64,000 nucleotides of DNA, taken from the NCBI RefSeq assembly GCF_040222385.1, contig NZ_JAVKDF010000053.1, forward strand, positions 73,689 to 137,688, read 5' to 3'. Origin of the DNA: Imperialibacter sp040222385 (GTDB lineage: Bacteria > Bacteroidota > Bacteroidia > Cytophagales > Cyclobacteriaceae). Under the pieces are notes generated by a model, which had not been told where the DNA came from, did no database searches, and saw only the letters and a list, made by a program, of their open reading frames with translations. The position numbers and the translations under genes were made by a program. How positions within the stretch are numbered: position 1 is the first letter of the stretch; each line of letters opens with the position of its first letter. Of this stretch, positions 41,801 through 50,601 are shown one piece after another.

Positions 41801-44781
41801 CCGCCAACGTTGGTGGTGCCTCTAAAGGCCCCTGTCACATAAAGGTTGCCATCCGCATCGGATTCAATGCCACCAGCAAACTCATCTCTGTTGCCCGAAA
41901 TGGATCTAACCCAAATGAAATTTCCGTCTGCATCATACTTGGCAATGGCAAGATCATTCTTGTTGGCTGGCGAACTTGGGATAGCGGTCAGGCTGGTCAC
42001 GCCGGCGCCAGGGTCAAAATCAGCGGTTAAATTAAAAGTAATCAGGAGATAGTAATTTCCAGCCGCATCCATAGAAGCGTCGGCCACGCCTATATTTCCG
42101 TTTCCGCCCACCGCTTTTGCCCAAAGTAGTGTTCCGTCGGGATCCATTTTCATCATATATACCTTTGATCCAACGGTCGAGGTGAGGATCGTTTCGCCGG
42201 GGCCTGTGTCGAAATCAATCGTACCACTAAAGGAGCCAAACACCAGAAGGTCTTCATCACCGGTTAGTAAGACTTTGGCAGCAGGGCTCGATCCACCGCC
42301 AGATCCAGCACCCAGTGCCCAAACAAAACCCGGTTCTGGCTCGCAAGTGCTTATACCTGCTTGAATTTCTGTTCGTTCACTTTCACAAGTGCCGTTGTCG
42401 ATGGAGACGTAGTAATAGGTGGTGGTGGTAAGTACAGGCGTCGTATATGAACTGTTCACTTCACCAGCAATTGGTGAGCCACCGGAAGGGACAGTATACC
42501 ACCTGTACTGGCCGTTTGTTCCTCCTAAAGCAGTCAAAGTGAAGGAAGTAGATCCACAGTTCACCACACTGGAAGCGCCAGGTTGATCCGGCCCAATCTC
42601 GAGATATACCTCGTCAGAGAATGCATTAGCTGAGAGATCTCCGGAAACCACACATCGATAATAATTTTCTCCAAAGTAGCCAGCAGTATTGACTGATAGA
42701 ACGGAAGTGCTGGTTCCAGAAAAGCCATCTTCATCAATCAAGTCATTCCAGCCTCCTTCGTAGTTTGACTCCTGCCATTGATAGGTGAGGTTGGTTGTAC
42801 CGCTCGCTGCTATCTCAAAAGTGACAATATCACCTACGCAACCCGTGTAGTTTAAAGGTTGGGTATCAATAGTGATTAAGTCCGTAACGCAGGAGACAAG
42901 CGCTTCCCAACCCGGTCTTTCGCCATCGTTGTCAGAGTGAAAATAGAAAGTGACTTCGCCGGTAGCACTGCTTGCTATGATGTCTTTTGGAACTGTCGTG
43001 CCACTCATATAGCTTAGGAAAGGAGAAGAAGTATCAGGCCCATCATAAGCCATCAGATATTCGCTGGTTTCAGTGTCGAAAGACAGAAACGAGACTTTTA
43101 TTTTCTCTCCAGGGTTTTCAGGAACAAAAGTGTAGGTGAAATCCTCGTTAGATTCGTAATCGTCTGGCCCGCCAGAATCTGTAAATTGAAAATCACACCC
43201 CGAAACGTTACCATCGCTCATCGCTACGGATGCTGCGGTAACGTAAAAATCGACGTCTGATGCCACGGTATTGCCTGCGACTGTCACAGTTATGGGGCCG
43301 CTGCTGGCCCCGGCGGGTACCGAGGTAGTGATGGTCGTTGCAGTGCTTGTGGTTACAATGGCAGTTGTTCCGTTAAAAGCGACTGCATTGTCGGCTGGTG
43401 TTGTGCTAAACCCGGTTCCTGTAATAGTAACTTCAGTGCCAACGACGCCCGATAGGGGGTAGAAGCTTGTAATAGATTGGTCGATGACAGCTATGTAGCG
43501 GGCAAGGGCCATGTCCCAGGTAGTGGCGTTGGTTCTCCCGGCAAGCACGATTTTTTTATCATTTTGGATGCCTATGGCATAGGCGTTGTCGGCGGATGAG
43601 CCGAAAGGGGTAATTACTTTTCCCGCAGTGCCAAAGCTGCCATCGAGTGAGCCATCCGTGTTATAGCGAACCACTGCGAAGTCGTAGTTGGAGCCATTGT
43701 TACTTTGGCCTGCAAGTAGTATTTTACCATCAGCTTGGATGGCAACCGCACGCCCGGTTTCGTGCGAGCTACCGACAGTGGTGATGACCTTTCCTGCGGT
43801 GCCAAACCCGGTATCCAGAGAGCCATCGCCATTTAGACGAGTCAAGGCGAAATCCAGGTTTCCGGAATTATGTGAGCCACCCACCACTATTTTGCCATCA
43901 GTTTGCAAGGCAACAGAATAGGCCTGGTCATCTGCAACGGTGCTTCCAATGTTTACTGTTACTTTTCCGTCGGTATCGAAGCCAGTATCTAAGGAGCCAT
44001 TAGTATTGTATCTCACCACGGTAAAGTCCGCCTGTGGGTTAGCGCTTGTGCCCGCCAGAACAATCTTACCGTCTGGTTGAACTCCAATAGACCATGCCTC
44101 ACTACTTAGGCTCCCATTTGAGGTGGTAACCTTGCCATCAGTATCAAAGGAGGTATCCAGGGAGCCATCCGTATTGTAACGCACCAGCGCAAAGTCAAAA
44201 TTTGAACCATTGTGGCTCCTCCCTGCTGCGAGTATTTTACCATCGTTTTGGATCGCTACTGCGAAGGCCTGATCATCTCCTGTACCGATGGCAGTTGTAA
44301 CGATCCCGTCTGTATCAAATGATGTGTCCAGGGTGCCATTGCTGGTATAGCGAACTAATACAAAGTCCTCGTTTGAGCCATTAAAAGAGTAGCCAGCCAC
44401 AACAATCTTGTTGTCCGACTGAATGGCCAGTGACCAGCCATAGTCGTCAAAAGTGCCGATAGGCGTGATCACCTTTCCTGCGGTTCCAAAAGTGGCATCC
44501 AGCGACCCGTCGGTGTTGTAGCGGGCAACCGCAAAATCGTCGGTGGTGACGAAAGAATAACCGGCGACGATTATTTTCCCATCGCTTTGAAAGCCAACGG
44601 CGTAAGCCTCATCGCTAAAGCCCCCAAAATCCGTCGTTTGCTTTCCATCTCCTGAAAAAGCAGGGTCAAGAGAGCCTGGTTGGGCAAGTACATTTTTTGA
44701 GCATAAGGTCAGAAGAGAAAACAACAAGGTACTGATGGACAATAACTTGCAGGTAGTGAGCTTTCCGGTAGCACTTTTCAT
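38824..44781 (-). CDS. Giant T9SS type B cargo protein (delta-60, Ig and SBBP repeats)
   Basis: The 1985-residue secreted protein opens with a signal peptide. Seven delta-60 repeats of about 52 residues (about 35-430) have a SLD..F...G.V pattern and DGKI. An IPT/TIG domain (about 432-515) follows, then a CUB-like domain (520-640) and Ig-like domains. A region of about 440 residues with SBBP-type propeller repeats comes next (FDPGPG and related motifs). Five Ig-like units of about 81 residues, each with QYRWYD and YYVAINDGTCES, precede a last Ig domain. The end is a gliding-motility-associated type B sorting domain with VEIYDRWGVKVFE and a terminal LHLRR. Adhesion or motility at the cell surface is the likely role. 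Confidence 0.93.
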   Translation of the reverse strand: MKSATGKLTTCKLLSISTLLFSLLTLCSKNVLAQPGSLDPAFSGDGKQTTDFGGFSDEAYAVGFQSDGKIIVAGYSFVTTDDFAVARYNTDGSLDATFGTAGKVITPIGTFDDYGWSLAIQSDNKIVVAGYSFNGSNEDFVLVRYTSNGTLDTSFDTDGIVTTAIGTGDDQAFAVAIQNDGKILAAGRSHNGSNFDFALVRYNTDGSLDTSFDTDGKVTTSNGSLSSEAWSIGVQPDGKIVLAGTSANPQADFTVVRYNTNGSLDTGFDTDGKVTVNIGSTVADDQAYSVALQTDGKIVVGGSHNSGNLDFALTRLNGDGSLDTGFGTAGKVITTVGSSHETGRAVAIQADGKILLAGQSNNGSNYDFAVVRYNTDGSLDGSFGTAGKVITPFGSSADNAYAIGIQNDKKIVLAGRTNATTWDMALARYIAVIDQSITSFYPLSGVVGTEVTITGTGFSTTPADNAVAFNGTTAIVTTSTATTITTSVPAGASSGPITVTVAGNTVASDVDFYVTAASVAMSDGNVSGCDFQFTDSGGPDDYESNEDFTYTFVPENPGEKIKVSFLSFDTETSEYLMAYDGPDTSSPFLSYMSGTTVPKDIIASSATGEVTFYFHSDNDGERPGWEALVSCVTDLITIDTQPLNYTGCVGDIVTFEIAASGTTNLTYQWQESNYEGGWNDLIDEDGFSGTSTSVLSVNTAGYFGENYYRCVVSGDLSANAFSDEVYLEIGPDQPGASSVVNCGSTSFTLTALGGTNGQYRWYTVPSGGSPIAGEVNSSYTTPVLTTTTYYYVSIDNGTCESERTEIQAGISTCEPEPGFVWALGAGSGGGSSPAAKVLLTGDEDLLVFGSFSGTIDFDTGPGETILTSTVGSKVYMMKMDPDGTLLWAKAVGGNGNIGVADASMDAAGNYYLLITFNLTADFDPGAGVTSLTAIPSSPANKNDLAIAKYDADGNFIWVRSISGNRDEFAGGIESDADGNLYVTGAFRGTTNVGGSFSLTALGTNSTDILAASMDTNGNFLWAWNIGSNATTGANLFSDSGSDIAFDGTYLYISGRVYGPGTVDFDPGAGTAIETLTDGAAYILKLNTAGEYQNHHLIPGGAGNSIAVDNDGNVYATGGFNNTIDIDPGPGTFNVTSSGSAATYLIKLDPGGNFVWGASFTTWLNSVLMGEIFTDPAGDVYSTGYFQGTTDFDPGPLEANEESTGLFLNTFALKLDTDGNFKWVIAMRRISGGFTSASPGSLAVNSVGDVYQVGGFARHVDFDPSECTFEMNNVNGTDFFVRKVSPSVPTVCFSAEPINKFACTGSTTTFATSVLGTDPYNFQWQKLNTSSSFYEDISNTGGYSGVTTPTLSINTTGDFGIGTYRCKVSGNTIIDDFSGSATLTIGPLTPPTVTGASTCTTEGATLTASGATAGQYRWYDVETGGTAIVGQVNSSFITPELSETTTFYVAINNGSCESERVPVTATLNATLDAPLASDVAVCVNEAALLTATGGADGQYRWYDADSGGTAFSGETNGVYTTPALSATSTYYVSINDGTCESARTAVVVTVNSPPSAPSTIDAVLCASGAATLPASGATDGQYRWYDAETGGIAFDGEINSTYTTPALSATTTYYVAINDGSCESARTAVTADINPTVTPPTATDVSICAPGSATLTASGGAEGEYRWYDVETAGIAIPGEVNGSFTTPILSATTSYYVAINNGTCESSRTPVTVEIGSGVTPPTAVEVSTCPDESATLTATGGTDGSYRWYEVATGGAGIPNQVNSTLVTPALSSDATYYVAISDGTCESTRVPVAISLLQEAAFTSQPADQSVEVGEPASFSVTASGDNITYQWQKDLRNLEGETSAELVVAAVGHDSQGNYSCTISNDCGSLVSEVAILTVLEPVVGQNGDEIIVYNAVAPNGNNKNEFLKIANIESHPGNSVEIYDRWGVKVFEVSNYDNQDSNARFEGRSNVGSSLNLVEGTYFYLIQASGEKLTGFLHLRR

Positions 44782-44970
44782 AAAACGTTATCGGTTTTTA
44801 CTTACTTGAAAAAATGTATTACTCCTCTGATAAGCAGAGAACTAACTTTAACCAAAGCTCATCAAAACAAAGATTGAAGTAAATCGCATGATGATGTGAC
44901 GGCGTTATGAGGATAGGCTGCAGAAAATTGAGCAGGCAGCTGCAAAAGGAAGCAGCCGTCGATAATGAGA

Positions 44971-45600
44971 CTACACCAGCCCTTCCTTAATAGCTTTGCT
45001 CACGGCTTCAGTTTGTGAGTGTACCTGAAGCTTTTCGTAGATTCTTTTGATGTGAGTACGAACGGTATCAAGGCTGATGTCTAACTCAGCGGCAATCATT
45101 TTGTAACTGTTGCCCTGGCTGAGAGAGGTAAGAATCTCTTTTTCCCGTGCGGTAAGCTGGTAGTTATTTTCTGCAGGCTTTTGCCTCATCGAGTCAATCA
45201 CCATCCTGGCTATACTGGGCGACATGGGTGCGCCACCGGCCAGTACTTCCTCCACGGCGTCGAAGAGGCGGGTAGAAATGTGTTTTTTCAACAAATAGCC
45301 AGAAGCTCCGGCAAAAATGGCCTCCAGCACATGAGTGCTGTCGTCAAACACGGTCAGCATGATGATTGGCAAATTCGGACTGGAACTCCTTACTTTTTTC
45401 AAGGCTTCGATGCCTGTCATTTCTGGCATGTCGATATCCATAAAAACCAAATCAGGCTGATGCTGTTCGATTTGCTCGACTGCCTGTAATACGTTCCCAT
45501 ACGCACCTACACAACGAAAATTCTCATTAAGGCTGATCATGCTTTGCAGGCTGCTGCGAAGGAGCTCATCATCTTCATATAGCAGCACAGAAAGGGACAT
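44971..45600 (-). CDS. NarL/FixJ family response regulator
   Basis: The 209-residue two-domain protein has a receiver domain with the acidic pair in LYEDDELL, the phospho-acceptor Asp in DLVFMDIDMPEMTG and the conserved Lys in GYLLKKHI. The LuxR-type DNA-binding domain (about 145-209) has LTAREKEILTSLSQGNSYKMIAAELDI. Partnered by the sensor kinase 65 bp upstream, it should control transcription of a target set. The large cargo gene downstream (189 bp) is a candidate. Confidence 0.93.
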   Translation of the reverse strand: MSLSVLLYEDDELLRSSLQSMISLNENFRCVGAYGNVLQAVEQIEQHQPDLVFMDIDMPEMTGIEALKKVRSSSPNLPIIMLTVFDDSTHVLEAIFAGASGYLLKKHISTRLFDAVEEVLAGGAPMSPSIARMVIDSMRQKPAENNYQLTAREKEILTSLSQGNSYKMIAAELDISLDTVRTHIKRIYEKLQVHSQTEAVSKAIKEGLV

Positions 45601-45665
45601 AACAGGGGTTGATTAGTGGTAAATGATAAAAGTCGGCTATTGCCTGAGTTGAAACAATACCCTAA

Positions 45666-47678
45666 TCATGTGATAGGGAATTCAAGGTTGATATGCGTTC
45701 CATTTCCAATAGCACTGGTGCGGCTCAGCGCTCCGACCAAGCTCTTTGCCCGAGCCTCCATGTTCTTCAGCCCGTTGCCTGGCTTCACTTTTTCAGGGTC
45801 AAAGCCATCGCCATTGTCGCTAATAGAGAAAATTATGTTCCCATTTTGGCCAGCTACATTGATGATGATTTTTGACGCATTGCTATACTTGGCGGCGTTG
45901 TTAATGGCTTCCTTGAAAATGAGGAAAACATTTTTTCTCTTTTCTGAAGCCAGTACTATGTTCTTTACTTCATCAATCCCCTGAAACGAAAAAGCGATAC
46001 CTTTTGGCTCAAGAATTTCGGCGGCGAATTCCTTCATTTTAACCAGTACTTGTTCCAGCGAGTCGTTGTTGGGATTAATCGACCAAACAATGTCAGACAT
46101 GCTCTCCATAATCTTGGAAGAATGCTCATGGATACTCTGAAAATATTGCCCTGAGTGGCCATTATTTTCTTTTAGGGCAAGCTGGCTAATGATATTGATG
46201 CTCGACAAGGTCGAGCCGATATCATCGTGGAGGTCACGGGCAATGGCATTGCGCATTCTTTCCATTTCTATTATTCTCTTTGCTCCGGCAACCACTCGGT
46301 ACCTGTTGACGAGCAAAAAGCCTGTCAGAACTACAGACGCTAATACAATGGCGATGATGATGACATTGGCCCGCTCACGTTCGAGCGCCAGCGCCTGAAG
46401 CTGCTGATCCTTTTTCAGTAGTTCGATTTCCTTTTCTTTCTTCTCTGTTTGGTACTGGCCCTCCAATTCTTTGAGCTCCATCAACACCTCTGTACCTTCT
46501 ATTTCCTCTTTCAGTGCTTCGTATTTCTTCTGATATTCAAATGCTTTTTCAAATTGTTTCATCCCCGCATAGTATTCACTTAGTCGGCTGTATTCAACCA
46601 GCTCTCCGTCCCTGTTACCCGCTTCAATCATGGTCTTCAGGCTTGCCATGAGGGTGTTTTCGTTGGCTTTCTCGCTTTTTTGTGCCATGTCAACGCCTAC
46701 GAGCTCCGATTTGGCTCTGGCGATAACGGAACTGTCACCCATTTGCTCCGCCAATTCTAAGCTTTTTGCAATATTTCCCCTTGCACGCCCAAAATCACCT
46801 GTTCGCTTGTAGAGAAGGCCAATCTGATGCAGGCCCCGAAGTTCCTCACCTGGCAGCTTCATTTCTCCGGCGGCTAAGATTGCCTGTGAATAATATTTTT
46901 CAGCAAGAGAGTATTGACCTAGTTCTCTATACACATCGCCCGCCCCGGTCCAACTGGTGAGAAGCCCTCGCTTGTCGTTGAGTTGCTCTTTCATCTTAAT
47001 GGCCTGCAGGTAGTATTTTTTTGACAACTCGAACTGATTGAGGTGAAAAAAGTCGTTCCCCAGGCTCTGCAGGCAAAACGACTGCCCTCTTAAGCTGTTG
47101 ACTTTTTCAAAAATGGCCAGACCTTCAAGGTGATAGTGCATGGCGTTCCGGTAGTCGGCCAGGTTGAAGTATGCATTCCCGATGTTGAGAAAAAGGCCAC
47201 CTGTGTTTTCATGGCCAGACTGGGCAAATCGGAGATTGTCCAGAAGAAAGGGAAGAGCCTTCTTGTAATAGCCCTGGTTTTTATAGTACAGGCCAGCGGA
47301 CTGGTTGTAATTCATTCTCAGTTTCCAATTGTCAGGATGGGCATTAGCCAGTAATTCTAATTGGTTCAGAAAATGCACAGCGCTGTCTTGCTTGGCAGAG
47401 CTTTGATAAATGATGGTCAGGTAGTGATAAGAGCTGCCTATAGCGCTTACGTGATTCAGAGAAGTGGCAACTGGTATGGTTTGGAATGTGTATTCTTTAG
47501 CTTTGTTTAAGTCTATCCTGAGGAATTCGCTGATCAGATTCAGCGATGCATTCACGCCGATGGTGTCTTCGGGGTGAAGTTTTAAAACTTGCTTAAGGCT
47601 GTCAACATAGGGGCTTTGTGCAAAAGTGCCCTGGACACAATTGACCAAAAGGAAATAGATGATGGCAACTCGTTTCAA
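45666..47678 (-). CDS. TPR-containing sensor histidine kinase
   Basis: The 670-residue protein has a signal sequence and about seven tetratricopeptide-like helix pairs (about 60-370). A coiled-coil (380-440) precedes a transmembrane helix (IIIAIVLASVVLTGFLLV). A HisKA_3 dimerisation box has the phospho-His in ARDLHDDIGSTLSSI (near 483), and an HATPase ends in NGDGFDPEKVKPGNG. No ATG precedes the signal sequence: the only fitting start is a TTG at 47678, since an in-frame stop is close upstream. It signals to the NarL-type regulator downstream. Periplasmic TPRs suggest sensing of protein or peptide states. Confidence 0.9.
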   Translation of the reverse strand: MKRVAIIYFLLVNCVQGTFAQSPYVDSLKQVLKLHPEDTIGVNASLNLISEFLRIDLNKAKEYTFQTIPVATSLNHVSAIGSSYHYLTIIYQSSAKQDSAVHFLNQLELLANAHPDNWKLRMNYNQSAGLYYKNQGYYKKALPFLLDNLRFAQSGHENTGGLFLNIGNAYFNLADYRNAMHYHLEGLAIFEKVNSLRGQSFCLQSLGNDFFHLNQFELSKKYYLQAIKMKEQLNDKRGLLTSWTGAGDVYRELGQYSLAEKYYSQAILAAGEMKLPGEELRGLHQIGLLYKRTGDFGRARGNIAKSLELAEQMGDSSVIARAKSELVGVDMAQKSEKANENTLMASLKTMIEAGNRDGELVEYSRLSEYYAGMKQFEKAFEYQKKYEALKEEIEGTEVLMELKELEGQYQTEKKEKEIELLKKDQQLQALALERERANVIIIAIVLASVVLTGFLLVNRYRVVAGAKRIIEMERMRNAIARDLHDDIGSTLSSINIISQLALKENNGHSGQYFQSIHEHSSKIMESMSDIVWSINPNNDSLEQVLVKMKEFAAEILEPKGIAFSFQGIDEVKNIVLASEKRKNVFLIFKEAINNAAKYSNASKIIINVAGQNGNIIFSISDNGDGFDPEKVKPGNGLKNMEARAKSLVGALSRTSAIGNGTHINLEFPIT

Positions 47679-47996
47679 ATGGAGACTTTCCTGTCAATTT
47701 AGCGAATAAAATATTAGATAGACTGCCTGAGACATCAGGAATTTGTAAACCGAACCTGAAATCGACAACATAGGCCTGATGCGTCTATCCGAGAGAAGCC
47801 ATTTATCCCTTTCATGGATGTCTTCTGAACACCATTGTAGGTAAATTGAAAGTTTCTGGCGTAATTACAGTTGATACAAATGCTTTGATTGAGCAGGAAC
47901 CTGAGCCCTTTTTATGACCTGAAAAGTGCCTGTGGTGATATACCCGCATGTTTATTTACTATCAATTAATTAAGAAGACTTAAACCCCTAAATCCA
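47679..47996. other. Intergenic region between sensor kinase and ThuA genes
   Basis: About 320 bp lie between divergent starts. A short CCTGA-GACA-TCAGG hairpin is the only palindrome found. Both promoters must be in this stretch, but no TAnnTTTG box at proper spacing was seen. No small gene is supported. Confidence 0.4.
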
Positions 47997-48758
47997 ATGT
48001 TGAAAAACATACTTTCGTTGCTTTTTGCAATTTGTATTGTGTCTGCTTCACAAGCGCAGCAATTCAAAGTGCTTCTTTTCACTAAAACAGCTGGTTTCCA
48101 CCACGTGTCTATTCACGAAGGCGTAGATGGCGTGCGTGCGCTGGCTCAGAGACACAACTTCTCGGTCGACTGGCAGGAAAACGCCTCCGTTTTTAATGAC
48201 AAGCAGCTGGCCAATTATGATGTGGTGATCTTCCTTAGCACTACCAGCGACATCTTGAATGATGAGCAGCAGGCAGCCTTCGAAAAGTACATTAAATCTG
48301 GCAAAGGCTGGGTAGGCATTCATGCGGCTGCCGACACCGAATACGAGTGGGAATGGTACACCAAAATGGTAGGCATGATGTTTCAGGTTCATCCCCAGCA
48401 GCAAACAGCCTATTTGGATGTGTTAGACAGTAATTTCCCGGGAATGGAGAGATTTCCCAAAAGACTACTATGGACTGACGAATGGTATGAGTACCAAAAG
48501 CCGTTTAAGTCTGACGACTTGAAATTTTTACTCACCGTGGACGAAAAAAGCTATGACGCCTCAACCAACTGGGGTGGTACTGCCAGAAAGGGCATGGGCG
48601 ATTTCCACCCAATTGCGTGGTACCACAACTACGATGGTGGTAGAGCATTTTATACAGGACTAGGCCATATCGGTGCTATCTATTCTGATCAAACATTCCT
48701 GGATCACTTATATGGTGGCATCTATTGGGCTGCTACCGGAAAAGGGATTAAGAAGTAG
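47997..48758 (+). CDS. Secreted ThuA domain protein
   Basis: The 253-residue protein has a signal peptide ending SQAQ. The ThuA fold is recognisable from LLFTKTAGFHHVSIHEG, the strand DVVIFLSTTSDILNDEQ, GWVGIHAAADTEYEW and the terminal AFYTGLGHIGAIYSDQTF. ThuA was linked to trehalose use, and related proteins sit with sugar dehydrogenases. It is periplasmic or surface-exposed. A strong terminator follows. A ThuA-like segment also appears in the PQQ-type lipoprotein downstream. Confidence 0.92.
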   Translation: MLKNILSLLFAICIVSASQAQQFKVLLFTKTAGFHHVSIHEGVDGVRALAQRHNFSVDWQENASVFNDKQLANYDVVIFLSTTSDILNDEQQAAFEKYIKSGKGWVGIHAAADTEYEWEWYTKMVGMMFQVHPQQQTAYLDVLDSNFPGMERFPKRLLWTDEWYEYQKPFKSDDLKFLLTVDEKSYDASTNWGGTARKGMGDFHPIAWYHNYDGGRAFYTGLGHIGAIYSDQTFLDHLYGGIYWAATGKGIKK

Positions 48759-48779
48759 GAACTTCTTTTGAAAAGGGGG

Positions 48780-48812
48780 AAGTAGCTTCCGGGTAAGTAG
48801 GCTACTTTTTTT
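48780..48812 (+). terminator. Rho-independent terminator after ThuA gene
   Basis: AAGTAGC (48780-48786) pairs with GCTACTT (48801-48807), a 7-bp stem with a 14-nt loop, followed by a run of T (48806-48812). It lies 22 bp after the ThuA stop on the plus strand and has a classic shape. Confidence 0.8.
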
Positions 48813-48888
48813 GTTCATAAAAAGGTCAATCTGATAGGAAACTCGAAAGACAGGTTATTTTTTTTCAAAAACACCCGAAAGGCTTGCA

Positions 48889-49494
48889 CTACTTGTTGCC
48901 GAATGAGTATTCCAGCGTGAGTCTGTTCAGGTGTTTGCTGGCGGAAATGTCTATTCCGAAGCCAACTATCGAAAACAACCCACCAGCAATAACCATCGTA
49001 CCGGCGATGTTCGAGTTTGACCCGTCTTTCGCATAAATCAGGGCTGAACCAAGGCTCAAAACCATTCCGGCTGTTTGAAGGAACTTACCAGTAAGACGGG
49101 TATTGTTAAATTTTGTCAGATGGTAAACAATCAGATCATCCTTGCTCATACCATCCGGTGATGTCGGCTTTTTCGTTAGCACTACTGGCGACCGTTTTTC
49201 TGGTACAGCCACTTTAATTGCGGCCGGGTCAGCGTTTGGATCTAGAAACCTCACAATAATCCCTCTGTTGGCATAGTCAGAATAGTCTTTTGAAAACTGG
49301 GTGTCTTTTGCAGGAAAGACTATCATCGTGAGATCTGAGTATTTATAGTCTCCTTTGTCAGTCTGAACCTTATAGGTGCCATGGGATGTAATGTTTACAG
49401 TATCTATAGCTGCACTCTTTAAGTAAAAAACAGCTGGTTGAGCGAATGAGTAAGTTGACGCCAACAGCAGGAAGATAAAGATTAGTTTTTTCAT
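48889..49494 (-). CDS. Hypothetical secreted protein
   Basis: The 201-residue protein has a cleavable signal peptide (ending TYSFAQ). The N-terminal half is beta-rich, with IDTVNITSHGTYKVQTDKGDY and FPAKDTQFSKDYSDY. The C-terminal half has two hydrophobic helices (about 140-185), so it may be membrane-associated. No family was recognised. The region upstream (49495-49672) contains a small palindrome, TTTACGTAAA at 49560-49569. Confidence 0.65.
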   Translation of the reverse strand: MKKLIFIFLLLASTYSFAQPAVFYLKSAAIDTVNITSHGTYKVQTDKGDYKYSDLTMIVFPAKDTQFSKDYSDYANRGIIVRFLDPNADPAAIKVAVPEKRSPVVLTKKPTSPDGMSKDDLIVYHLTKFNNTRLTGKFLQTAGMVLSLGSALIYAKDGSNSNIAGTMVIAGGLFSIVGFGIDISASKHLNRLTLEYSFGNK

Positions 49495-49672
49495 GATTTA
49501 GTTCTACTATGATTGGATATTTGTTTCAAGCTATTTTCATCAATCAAATATTAGTCCATTTTACGTAAATAATGGCTCTGTTTGGCCCAAAATATTTTCT
49601 GTTTTCGAAGGTATATTCTGCTAAATAGACAACTTTTTTTCGACTAGCCGTAATCATGATATATGAACGTTT

Positions 49673-50515
49673 ATGGATCGACTGCTCAGTGATAAGTCTA
49701 AAAGGAAATGGCCAGTTTCAAAAATTGGCTGGATATTGTTTGGGATGCTATATGCGTATGGTATTTATCTCATCGAGCCATTCGAAACCCGGCGGGAGCA
49801 TTTGGCACCTGATGATATCGGCGGACCTGGCTACAGCTATGGGCTAGCGCCAAAGCCCGACCAGTTTGAAGACGCAGTCGTGCAGGTATATGCTGCTCGT
49901 ACCTGGGGCGCTAAAAAGGTGCTTGCTGTACACACCTGGATAGCTACGAAACGCCATGGTGCGGATCATTATCAGGTCAGCCAGATCATAGGGTGGGCGC
50001 TAAACAGAAATGGAACCGCACTTTTCTCAGAGGCAGGCATTCCCGACAAAAGCTGGTATGGCAATGAACCCACGCTTCTCCTTGACCTGCGAGGCCCGGA
50101 TGCTGAGCTTGTTGTCGATAAAGTTGAAGCAGCAATATCAAAGTACCCGTACGCCGACACCTACACCGTTTGGCCGGGGCCCAATAGCAATACGTTTATT
50201 GCATGGCTTGGTCTTGAAGTGCCCGAACTTGGTCTCGACCTTCCATCTACAGCCATTGGAAAGGACTGGCGGCCATGGAAAGAAACGTTTGGGTGGTCGG
50301 CAAGTGGTAGTGGGGTGCAGGCTTCTGTGTATGGTTTATTGGGTCTCACGGCTGGGTTTCAGGAAGGGGTGGAGGTGAATGTACTTGGACTAAGCCTGGA
50401 ACTTGATTTATTTGATTTGGCCCTTGAGCTACCCGCTGTGGGAAGAGTAGGAACAGCTCCGGTGGATGTTGATTTGGTCTTTTCCTCCTCAGAATCAGAG
50501 GCTACCGGACGGTGA
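49673..50515 (+). CDS. DUF3750 domain protein
   Basis: The 280-residue protein starts with a basic segment and one transmembrane helix (IGWILFGMLYAYGIYLI, about 18-34). The DUF3750 domain covers about 60-270: FEDAVVQVYAARTWGAKKVLAVHTWIA, then DTYTVWPGPNSNTFIAWL and LPSTAIGKDWRP, each highly typical of the family. The HTW and NSNTF motifs suggest an enzyme of the peptidase or amidase type, but the function is unknown. It ends before a bidirectional terminator. Confidence 0.88.
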   Translation: MDRLLSDKSKRKWPVSKIGWILFGMLYAYGIYLIEPFETRREHLAPDDIGGPGYSYGLAPKPDQFEDAVVQVYAARTWGAKKVLAVHTWIATKRHGADHYQVSQIIGWALNRNGTALFSEAGIPDKSWYGNEPTLLLDLRGPDAELVVDKVEAAISKYPYADTYTVWPGPNSNTFIAWLGLEVPELGLDLPSTAIGKDWRPWKETFGWSASGSGVQASVYGLLGLTAGFQEGVEVNVLGLSLELDLFDLALELPAVGRVGTAPVDVDLVFSSSESEATGR

Positions 50516-50543
50516 CAATAAAGTCAACTTGATTGGGAGCAAA

Positions 50544-50574
50544 AAGGCACCTGCCTTCTTAAGACAGGTGCCTT
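50544..50574. terminator. Terminator between DUF3750 and sugar dehydrogenase genes
   Basis: AAGGCACCTG (50544-50553) pairs with CAGGTGCCTT (50565-50574), a 10-bp stem. On the minus strand the stem is followed by a T-run, so it best serves the dehydrogenase transcript. It also lies 28 bp after the DUF3750 stop. Confidence 0.8.
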
Positions 50575-50601
50575 CATAGTCGGGTACGACTTGTTTTCTA
50601 A

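Noticed and set aside
38824..44781. Many open frames on the plus strand across the giant cargo gene
   Set aside because: They are shadows of the repetitive coding strand and contain no domain.
44825..44839. CTCTG-ATAAG-CAGAG hairpin upstream of the giant cargo gene
   Set aside because: A 5-bp stem is too weak to support a call without conservation.
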